A stretch of 64,000 nucleotides of DNA from Paraspadella gotoi (lineage: Eukaryota; Chaetognatha), in contig CM119270.1 of NCBI GenBank assembly GCA_051294375.1, positions 13,013,117 through 13,077,116 on the forward strand, written 5' to 3'. The translations under genes were made by a program, and so were the position numbers. This document shows positions 46,198 through 61,521 of the stretch, piece after piece. The first letter of the stretch is position 1; every line of letters starts with the position of its first letter. The notes beneath the pieces were generated by a model. That model saw nothing but the letters and a program-made list of their open reading frames with translations, searched no databases and was not told the origin of the DNA.

Positions 46198-49016
46198 ATG
46201 GAGGTTCCATTGCGTGGAATCATCTTTAGCGAGTTCCATCCGACCGCGGGACCAAAAATTACTTTTATGGCCCCAGAAAACTGCATGGAGAAGGAAGTAT
46301 TTGACACGGTCTCCTCCTACATCATCCCCAAGCCAGAATTGAAAGACAGGCTTATTACCATCACCACTTTGGATTACAAGATCCTTGGTTGCCCCGTTTG
46401 CATTCAGGTAGCTAAGCTAAGAATTATCGGGAAAAAAATGAAAGCGTTACGTTTGGTGATTATTTACTGTAGGATAAGAAGTACGAAAGAAATGCACTTA
46501 TATTTAACCTCTGTTTCGTTTGTACGGCTCAGTCAAGAACGAAACCTATTGAACCTGTGGTAAGTTAATGAGTTAATAATGACTGAGGAAACGTTCATTG
46601 AAATTTTTATTTTACGGTAAACTCACTTTGTATTTCCATTGAAGGTAAAAAAACTAGCGGATTATTTGACCACGTTGGAGACCGAATCTGATTTTGTGTC
46701 GAACGAGAATAAAAAAATGCAAATACAACCATTAATAGAACAAATTCTGAGAGATTTAAATGAAACCAGGAGGTAAAAAATTTATAATTCTAAAGATAAG
46801 GACGATTACTAATTTGCGGGTTGCTTGTTACAATTTTAAGAGTTTCCCGAGTGCTTTTGCGATGGTTTTTTTTTTCTCGTAGATGTTCCATTACCGTCAA
46901 CGACTCAGTAACTATCTATTTAAAAGTGATTGACCGTCTTCCTCTTGGAGATTCAGGTTTTTGCTTGGCTTTTTTATCCAATGGTGGGGAAGAAACCCCA
47001 TAGTATTTTAATTATGTTAAGAGGAGATATTTCCCCAATAAGAAATCAGTTGTGCCACTTTATTCTAGCTAAAATGTTATTCGGTTGGGAACAAGTCCCC
47101 CCTCCCAGCTGTCCCGTCTCTTTCCCTCCATCCCAATATGCAAAAGAGGCTCCTGACACTGAGGAACCGATGCTTTCTTCAGGTTGTCAACATGAGAAAA
47201 AATTATTAAAGACAATGTGGTGTTTTGTTTAGTATCTGTTTAAAATTTGGTGAAAGAGACTTGTTTGTTTTAAAGAAATTCGTTTCAGAATACGGTTGGG
47301 AAAATCGGGTGCTTGCTTGTGTTCAATGGACGATGTTTTCATTTGAATAGCATGGTTTCCCTTCACTTGGGTATTTTTCATAACCGACGAATGCATTTTC
47401 CGCACATTTTCTTTCTGGGAAAGGTTTTTTTTTTCATAATTTTACTTTCACCGACCACCCAAAAGCTTTTACCGGATTTTTATCTCGCACAAGCAGATAT
47501 GTAGTTTTATTTTTTTAGGCCAACAAATTTCGCAATAATGCCCTGCCTCTGATTGTCTTCGTGTCAAAGGAACTCCTTTCACCGGGTATTTCTTCCTTCC
47601 CCAGATCCTTTCGTGTCTTCCTCCGCCCTGCCCCTCGTGGTCCGCGAGCACGATGTTCCCATCTTTAAGGCGGAGTTGGCGGCGATGTCTCGCGGCGGCA
47701 GCGGCGGCGTCAGCGGCGTCGGCATCGGCCTCTCCGTCGACGAGGACGAGTTTGTCAAGATCAAGAGTCACCTAGACATGACCACGCAGCAGATCCTTCC
47801 TTTTATCGACGGTTTCAGGTGAGACTAATACAAAAAAAACTTACTATCGATGTTCCATTGTTCCAAGTTCACAAAAGCGGTTGGATTTGAGGAATGATAA
47901 CTGGGATAACTGCCTCATGCCCGAATTCGTTCCGCCAAACCCCCCAGGCACGTAAAACGGATCTCTCTCGAGGCGGATGTTGATATAAATCTCGTAAAAA
48001 TCTGTTTGCAAAATTTGCTCCAGTTCGGCTACATACTGATCATACCCATATTTTTGTATAGGTGAATACTGACGACTGATATTTTTGACATGCGTACTAT
48101 TGTAAGTGGAAATAATGTTTTTGTTGAACTCCTAGCAACGTTTACGTGGCCACCGAAGATTTAGACCGGTTGGTTTCGGAGAAAGCGCTCTGGGATCAGT
48201 GTCGCCATTTTGTCAAGAAAAGAACGACCGAAGGAAGGAAGGAATCGGTACAGTATATCATAAAAGATTAAAAATAATGATAGTTGCTTATCATGTTTTT
48301 TTTTTTAATAAGTTTTATTCAGCCTTTTCTCTTTCTGCCCTTCTTTTTCCTGACCCCAGTCCACAGTTCGCCCGAAAACATCGCCTCTATTTCTGAGTCA
48401 TGAATCCGTCGATCTCCTCCCTTCTTTCACCGACGTCTTCACCATTCTCTGTGGAATGAACATGGGCACTCGGATCAAGGATCTTTGCAACAGGTTTTGT
48501 TTTTTCTCGTTTTAAATGAGTATTTTCTATTTTCTTGGAGCCAGACGTCAAGATGTCACGCTATTGGAAGAACAAAGTCAATGGAACTTCGCTCTTTTCC
48601 AGACACGCGCGACATTTTTCGCGAATCGACGTGAAGCGTTTGGTCCAGTTCGGACTCATTCACAAGCTTATCTACTGCGTGCGAAAATACCCCGTGGTGG
48701 TCAATAGCGATTGTCTTTCCAAAAGGCGAGACTCTTGTCCCGATCTCCGATTGCGTTTTATCGCTGTCTGCTCTTCGTTAATTAAAATAGTGACGACTAA
48801 ATACTAAGATGTGCTTGATGTTGATGCGTGATGCTTCTTAAATTTTAAGGTATCGGGATCATATTAAGCTCTTATTTGTACAGGCTACGTCCCTTGGCGC
48901 GCCTGCTAAACGGCGAACGCTCTCTGGACGAAATTGCCTGCCGCGCGGGATTCGACTTTCAAGAGCTGGAGGAGCTCGTGGAGGAAGATCCTGGCGTCGT
49001 AACTGTCATCCGGTGA
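46198..49016 (+). CDS. NPRL2: NPRL2, GATOR1 complex subunit
   Basis: NPRL2 with NPRL3 and DEPDC5 forms GATOR1, a GAP for RagA/B that restrains mTORC1 when amino acids are scarce. The ATG at 46198 opens [20 protein letters not shown], followed by [20 protein letters not shown] and [20 protein letters not shown], then [19 protein letters not shown]. Later exons give [99 protein letters not shown] and [20 protein letters not shown], ending VVTVIR with TGA at 49014-49016. Two oddities: a Gly/Ser-rich insertion ([20 protein letters not shown]) in the exon at 47605-47819, and a likely GC-AG intron starting at 48726. Confidence 0.93.
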
Positions 49017-49531
49017 AAGAACTATTCGAAAAGGAAGCGTGAGATAAAATTAAATCATCGACCACGGATTTAAAGATGGGGGGGGGGAAAGAGGCTATCG
49101 CTTGGCTTCAGACGCGACGCCCCGTTTCGCAGGGAATACGTTGCGCTTAAGAGACTGCGTTAAAGGTCGAACCGGTCATTGCTCTTTGAAGTAGCATCGT
49201 GAGCTGGTTTTCTTCGTGATCTGAACTATTTTCGAAAAGATGACTCGATAATATCGATGAACCTTCCGCATTTTTTTTCGGGTTTATCGTTTATTACAAC
49301 TATTTTATTTTTAAATCTTTACAGGAATTTTGGGAATTAAGTTGAAAAAAAGTTTTATTTCCTGGCCATGAATTTTGTCTGGCTCGCAAATCAAAAACTT
49401 TAAAAACGAACCCTAAGCCCAGGCTAATCCTTTTCCATTGCAATAAAAAACTCGACTTCCGCGCGATTCGCCGACATTAACCAAGCAAGCGAGCGAGCTT
49501 CTCTCGGTCCGAGAAGCTCGTGGTGCCCGAG
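49017..49531. other. Spacer between NPRL2 and RAB35
   Basis: No gene is supported. A run of about ten G lies at 49079-49088. The last 60 bp before RAB35 are GC-richer and probably 5' leader. Confidence 0.5.
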
Positions 49532-50463
49532 ATGGCGCGCGAGTACGATCATCTCTTCAAGCTGCTTATCATTGGCGACAGCGGGTGGGTTTTTGGGTTC
49601 GGGGTGCGGGAGACGTACTGACTGGGAAGTGAAGACGTATGAAATTTCTCTTACATCTTACATTCTTGAACTATCCATGGTAATTCTTAAACAGTTTGTT
49701 TTACTCGCCCCTTTTATCTCTAGCGTCGGTAAGAGCAGTCTTCTGCTCCGATTCGCCGACAACACCTTCACCGGATCTTACATCACGACGATCGGCGTCG
49801 ACTTTAAGATCAAAACTGTCGAGATAAACGGCGAACGCGTCAAACTGCAAATATGGGATACGGCAGGCCAGGAACGATTCAGGACCATCACTTCTACCTA
49901 CTACAGAGGAACACACGGCGTCATCGTTGGTAATCCTAAGACATAAAAAAAAATTATTTCTTGATTTCCTCGTAACTTCTATGTAACAATATTTTGATTG
50001 CGTTTTTTCATCAGTGTACGACGTCACTTCCGGCGACTCCTTCGCCAACGTCAAGCGTTGGCTTCACGAAATCGACCAAAACTGTGATAGCGTCTCCCGC
50101 GTCCTCGTCGGCAACAAGGACGACTGTCCCGACCGAAAAGTAGTCCTCACCCAAGGTAAGAAGAAGAAGAGGCTTTGAACGGAATCACTCGATCAACCGC
50201 GGACCAATCAATCGTACTTTTATTATTTCCCATCCTTAGACGCCCAGCGCTTCGCGGATCAAATGAGCATTCGCATGTTCGAGACGTCGGCAAAGGAGAA
50301 CAAAAACGTGGAGGACATGTTTAACTGCATAACTAAACAAGTGTTGGACAGTAAAAAGAGGCGGCAAGAGCGCGAGGCGGAGCAGGCCAAGAACGACACT
50401 GTGCATTTAGGAAGACACAAAGGAGGAATGGGAACGAGAATCAAAAACAAAAAATGCTGTTGA
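49532..50463 (+). CDS. RAB35: Rab GTPase, RAB35 orthologue
   Basis: RAB35 controls fast endocytic recycling, actin at the plasma membrane and cytokinesis. Four exons give about 200 residues. The start [18 protein letters not shown] is diagnostic (human [18 protein letters not shown]). P-loop GDSGVGKSS, switch I and Rab motif [20 protein letters not shown]3 [28 protein letters not shown] (G4) and [19 protein letters not shown] (G5) are all present. The hypervariable tail is basic and ends KNKKCC, a dicysteine geranylgeranylation site, with TGA at 50461-50463. The next gene is a TBC-domain RabGAP of the USP6NL type on the same strand. Confidence 0.95.
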
Positions 50464-52167
50464 GAGTGTGAAGGAAAAGAAGAAAAAAAAAGTTTGTACA
50501 AAAATTTTATAAAAGTGTTTTGCCCGTGTTCTTTTTTCTGTTATTTGAGTCTACATGATAATCTCATGATAGTATTTGTGTTGGGATACACCGAGTTGCG
50601 ATGTTAGACGTAAAAATTAATAACGACATTTCTTGAAATTCATATTTTGGCAAGTTTTTTTTTTTCACAAATTCTGTTGCGCACGTTTGTTGACTCTCCT
50701 TTTTTCAACTCGGTATAAATTAACGGGTAACACCAATTTCGAATGATCATTTCAACAGTCTTTTATATTAGTCCTAAATATAATGTCTTCAGTCGTGTCT
50801 GATCGAAAATTAGTTTAAATATTTCATACCTATTCATTAGCAATTATTTCATAGTTAAATTTTTTCTCTGTCACAGAGTTGAGAAACTGGTAATTGCACT
50901 TCTTGTTATCGGTACGTAGTTTGAAACTTCAGTTCTAGCTTTAAATTTCATTTGTAGAATTTCACTGCCATTATTAAACGAACTGCATGTCTTTCAGAAT
51001 AAGGACATAAAATTTAATTTTAATGCCTCTATGTTCGGACGTCAACTTTTCAGAAAGAGTTAAGAATATTGAATGTCCTATTTGGCGGGCACTGTGCCTT
51101 GACTAATGTTGATGTTGACGTCCTCAAAATACGCTACATTGGAATAAAAACGCATAGAATTAGGTGCTATTTAAAAAAACAAGAGTGACCCGAAAACAAA
51201 GCTTTAGTAATTTTACATAAAATACGAGACTGTTGTTATACGTAGTTCAAAAATTTTATTAGCATTGTAACAACTTAAATAATTCTACGGTTCATTTGCA
51301 TTTCGCGAACGTGCATGATACTACCGGCTTCTTGAAAACTCGGTTCTGAGGCCTTTTCTCCTCAACTTCGTATTAATTTGGTTTTGGCCTTAAAAAAATA
51401 TTCAGCTAAATCTTGATAAATAATCCATATTTTATTCCGAAAACCCTGTGATAAAAATTGTCTTACTCCCCGATCTTTTTCCTCGTTTTTCTTGTTGGTT
51501 GTTTTCTTATTTTTCCCCATTCTTGCGATGACCACCGTCCCATAATTAATAAGTTTATAACACCGCGTTTGGGACTTCGCCCCGAAAATGGTTAAAAGTC
51601 TTAGTTAAGATATTTTTTTGTGGATGTAATTGTTTGTTGGGGTGAAGGGTACTCGTTAGAGCCAACTATTTATGCTTTTGATAAAAAAAAATCAAAATAA
51701 TTTTTTTCGGGGATTAACTGTATCCTTATACCTTTCTGTTATTTATGAGGTATTCGTAGAGAAAATCTGTACTTTATACTTTGTAAATACGCGAGTAGTT
51801 AGGCCTTTTAACAACTCGTCTCTAATACTACGCTTTTTTATAGGCCGCATATATAAATTGTATGACGCCCGTTTTTCATTTTCGCGCTAACGTGGCGAAC
51901 AAAAAAATTGACAATTTGGTTTTAAAAGATCAAATTATTTGAAACAAAACTCGAAACTCGATCGTCTCTTTCGAACAAAAGAGAGACGCTGCTCTTCGTC
52001 CGCCAAGACCTCCTACGGCCGCGCGAAGAATCTCGTTTTATCTCGCGCGCACGAGCAAAAGACGATGATCAGGAGTCGGACGAGTCCGACCGTGGGCGTG
52101 ACGTCCGCGCGAAGCTGACGACGTCAACGTCCGGGTGAAGCCGACGACTCGTGAAGAAAAGAAAGCC
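50464..52167. other. Long spacer between RAB35 and the TBC gene
   Basis: About 1.7 kb of AT-rich sequence with no supported gene, repeat or RNA. The last 150 bp are GC-rich and probably the 5' leader of the TBC gene. Confidence 0.5.
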
Positions 52168-57579
<5,412 letters not shown>

Positions 57580-59458
57580 CAATTTTTTTTTCTTAGTTTA
57601 TTATCGTTTAGGGAATTTTTAAAATTTGTCTTTTTGGACAGCGTATCTTTTTCGATGTTTCGGGTAATATTTTTTTTTGTCCTTGTTAGTTCTTTATTTT
57701 GAAGTTTACGTTAGAGTCTAACGACGCGGCGTTAGAAGTAAACAGTGTAAGCTCCGTCAGGATCTGTCGATTTGAAAACTAGATTAAATATAACGATATA
57801 TTAATAATGAAGTCATTGGAACAATGCTGGAATCATACGTATTTTGTAATCGCATCAAATTGAGGTTTCACTGTTGTTCCTAATGTAAAAGCGTGGAAGC
57901 AGAAGGGAAACGTTTTATTATTCCTATTGATATAAAATATATGTAACAGAATACAAACTACATGAGGATTTAGTTACGAATTCACTTAAATGTTGTTCTC
58001 GTCAAATCATCTATTTCCGGTGTGGGAAGGTTAAAATAATTGTTCTTTAACCTGGAAGGAATCGGGTTGTTGGGTACCCTTTAATTTTTCAATCAAACCC
58101 AGAATCTAGTCCCCGACCCCCACCCTTTCATCACTGCCATCAAGTACCCTCTTATCCCGTTTTACTCGTCCTTTTTTCGGCCCAAAGCTGTTTTATTTCC
58201 CTCGGTTTGACGTGAGCCTTTTATATAATACAGAGCTTATAATAATATTGTTATAATTATGCTTTATTTATTAATAACTTATTAAGATAGAGATAACTTT
58301 CACGGATTTATTTTTTTAAAGGTGAGTATGTAGGTCACTTTTGTCATAAATCCTTTGATATAAAGATAAATTATTCTAAGCTGCATTTAATAAGTTTCTT
58401 TGGTCTATGAAATATAGTTATTTCATTTAAATTTCACTACTCCCTTTAATACAAACTGCTTCGCACTGGGATCGATGTATAGTATTTGTTTTGCTTTCCG
58501 GTTTTGAGGATGTTAAAGCTAATTTTCACTCGCCTTTAGGCTATTGCATTTTGAACTACGATGAAATGTGTGAATTTTATATACCAGGATTTAAAGAATA
58601 ATTGCCCATCACTATTAAATTGTCCAAGTTTTCAGATAAGTTAACCTATTAACGTCCCAAATTATATTCTTCCCTATAACTGTGATAATTGTGAAATCCC
58701 ATTTTCCAGAGGCCATTTAATAACATTTAATAATTCTTTTACGTATATTAGATGTAAAATCATTCCCGTTATCTACATGCCTTAAATAGCTTTAAAAATC
58801 GTATTCCACAGTGCACCCTCAATTACCAAGTCTTTTTGGATCGTACTGTTTTGAGTCATAAGTAGTATTTGTTGACTACCCTGTTCGAGAAATATATTGT
58901 TAAGTTTATATTACGTAATTCGCATGGCTTTTTGATACCAAAATAAAAATATAGACCGAGAAATAGCATTCATTTACGGTCGTTTTTCCTAGAAAGCCGT
59001 GACGGCGATTCAAGTCAATTTCATCCTACAAAACCCTCCCGGCAAACCCTAGTTATTTATTTAAACAGTTTACTGACGCAAAAACTTTATTTACAGTTAA
59101 AAGCTAATTATAAATGCAACAGATTTACCGTGCGGCATGAACGTTCTGGTTTTTATGTTTATATTTTGCTTCTGTTTTGTATTAATTTTTTTTTCCTGTT
59201 AGTGCTTAAAACCACTTGAATTTAAAAAATTTCGACATGGAACTTTTTTATACTCGTTTTGGAAATTGACATAATAAAAAAAATGGGGACCACCTATCTC
59301 CCTTATCCATCAGGCGAGTGTTTACTTCGTAGTTTCAATACTCAATAGGCGTGACAGATTATCTACTTTTGAAACGCTTGTCGGTAGAGGATTGAATTAT
59401 TTTGATCTTCTCGCCATTAGGAGCTCGATCAAATTTTGCGTACAGTACGACGACTTCT
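57580..59458. other. Long spacer between the TBC gene and CFAP410
   Basis: About 1.9 kb of AT-rich sequence. It should include the TBC-gene 3' UTR. I see no gene, repeat or RNA. Confidence 0.5.
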
Positions 59459-60876
59459 ATGACAAACGCATTGCCCGGCGCTTTGTCTCTGGAGCTCGTT
59501 CTGGCCCGGTCGAGCGCCGCGGATCTCCGAAGCGTCCGTCGGCTCAATGCTTGGCACCAAAGTATCTGCGACATTTCTGTCCTCCGAAGATTACCTAACC
59601 TGGAGATCCTTAACTTAAGTAGCAACTTGATCAATGATCTCAGGTTTGCAGAACAAATGACGAGGAATGTTAGAATGTTAGATTAATTCTACTCTAAGGA
59701 AAAAAATGTAGAATGAAAAGCGGGGGGAAAAACGGGGCGATGCATTTCACCCTATTATGTTTGCTACTTTCTGATTTCTAAATCAAAACAATAACAAGAA
59801 AACCTGAGCTTCCACATCTTCACTCCCTCTCAGTCCGTTGCAGTTTTGTCCGTCATTGAAAGAAGTGTATCTTCGCCGTAATGAGATCGGCGCCATCTGC
59901 GAATTGAAACGCCTTCAGGGCGCGAGGGATCTGCGGGCCTTGTGGTTGTCGGGAAATCCGTTATGTCGTCGATTCGACTCTGTGGACGAGTATAGGAAGG
60001 CGGTTATTCGCTTTTTGCCGCAGGTTCGGGAGAAGAGGTGGGAAGTATTTTATTTTAATTCTTGTATTAATGTTATAAAAGTGTACTGATCCACTCCCAT
60101 TTTTTTCCCAGCTAACATCTCTCGACAACGTAGAGGTCAGCGAAGAAGAAAGGAGCCTCGCAATGTCCATCGACATCGGAGATGAGGCCACTGGCTATAA
60201 GCTCGACCGCGCCATAACCGACGACGGTGAGTGTGCGTCAAATGTGCCTCGATCCCAAAACGAGGACGCGAAGATTGAAGACGTCGGAGTGACTCTTGCT
60301 GCCGTCGAAGTTGTTCCTTGCGCCGACGATGACGGAGGCGAGTTGGCGTCAACGACGCCCACCGACGAAACGGAGGAGTTGCTTGTCGCCTCGCTCCGAT
60401 TCTCTCTCGTCGAGACTAACGCCATTCGAGAATTTCTCGAGTTGAAACCGATCGAGACTGGAGGGGAGGAGGAAGAGGAGGATCAGGAAGAGGAGAAGGA
60501 GGTAGAAAATAAGCAAGAGGAAGAGGATTTGGATTCGTCCTCGACGATTCATTCCGAGGCAACGGAGGATGGAGACTTTGGAGACGGCTGCGATCTCGAA
60601 GATCGAGGGTCGATGGAACAAAACTTGTTCGTTGGCGGTCGTCACGACGACGACTATTCAGACGACGCGGATTCGTTAAAATTACAGAGCGAGTCGGGGA
60701 ATGTCTCCGTAGAAACTGAATTTAAATCCGATGCTCTGAATGACAAAACGGATCGCAATAAGACGTCGCTGTTGAAGGCGACGCTGTTGCTGCTCAAAAA
60801 TCTCTCGGCTGACGAGTTGCGGATGGTCGAGGAAGAGTGCAGGCTCTTGAGGAGGGAAGAGGACGACTGGGTTTAG
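59459..60876 (+). CDS. CFAP410: Cilia- and flagella-associated protein 410 (C21orf2), leucine-rich repeat protein
   Basis: CFAP410 acts in cilium formation and DNA damage response together with NEK1. Three exons are joined. The ATG at 59459 gives MTNALPGALSLELVLARSSA, then leucine-rich repeats: SVRRLNAWHQSICDISVLRR, LPNLEILNLSSNLINDLR, PSLKEVYLRRNEIGAICELK and LRALWLSGNPLCRR, with the LRR-cap helix YRKAVIRFLPQLTSLDNVEV. A long acidic linker follows (Glu runs near 60460-60530). The C-terminal helix LLKATLLLLKNLSADELRMV matches the human [20 protein letters not shown] region. TAG is at 60874-60876. Its presence implies a ciliated organism. Shadow ORFs in the acidic linker are ignored. Confidence 0.9.
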
Positions 60877-61521
60877 CCTTTCCAACTCCTTTACTTTACT
60901 TTTACTTTTACTTTTCATTGCTTTCTATTCTTTTATATACTCAGTTTGTTCGAGGCGATTTTTACCTGCATTCTTTTCGCATCTTTTGGCTAATTCTGAT
61001 GAGCGGGGTTTTCCGTCTCTTTCTCACCCTTTTTAGAGTATCTGTAAGAGATAACCAACGATGCAAGTAACAAATAATATATAATTCATAACCTGAGTCC
61101 CACTCCTACATATCAATAACGCTGATTTTATGTCCTACAATTCATTTCTCCCCGAAACGATTGTAGATTTTTCTGCTTCTGAACGAAGTCGCCTAAGCCT
61201 GAACCTTCCAAGTTTTATTCCTTGGCAAAAGTGCCGTATGTATTTGCTTACTACAGTACTAGTAGGTATTTTATACATTGAATTAGACATCACGGTTCTC
61301 CAGTTATCTGTCCAATTGATTACTTGATAATACGTACTTAATCCGTCCGAATATTTTTAATTTTACTATCGTTGATTATTAATTATTGATTTACATCGCA
61401 CTTTAAATTACACTTTTTAGCGACGAACCTCACTTGATGCAATGGCCACGCACAAACAAGTCCCAACTTTATAAAAAGGAAATAAAAAAATAAGTGTCTA
61501 ATTAAAAAAAACTGACCGACG
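60877..61521. other. Spacer between CFAP410 and CAPN7
   Basis: AT-rich noncoding sequence with a TTTAC-type short repeat just after the stop (60892-60915). No gene is supported. Confidence 0.5.
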
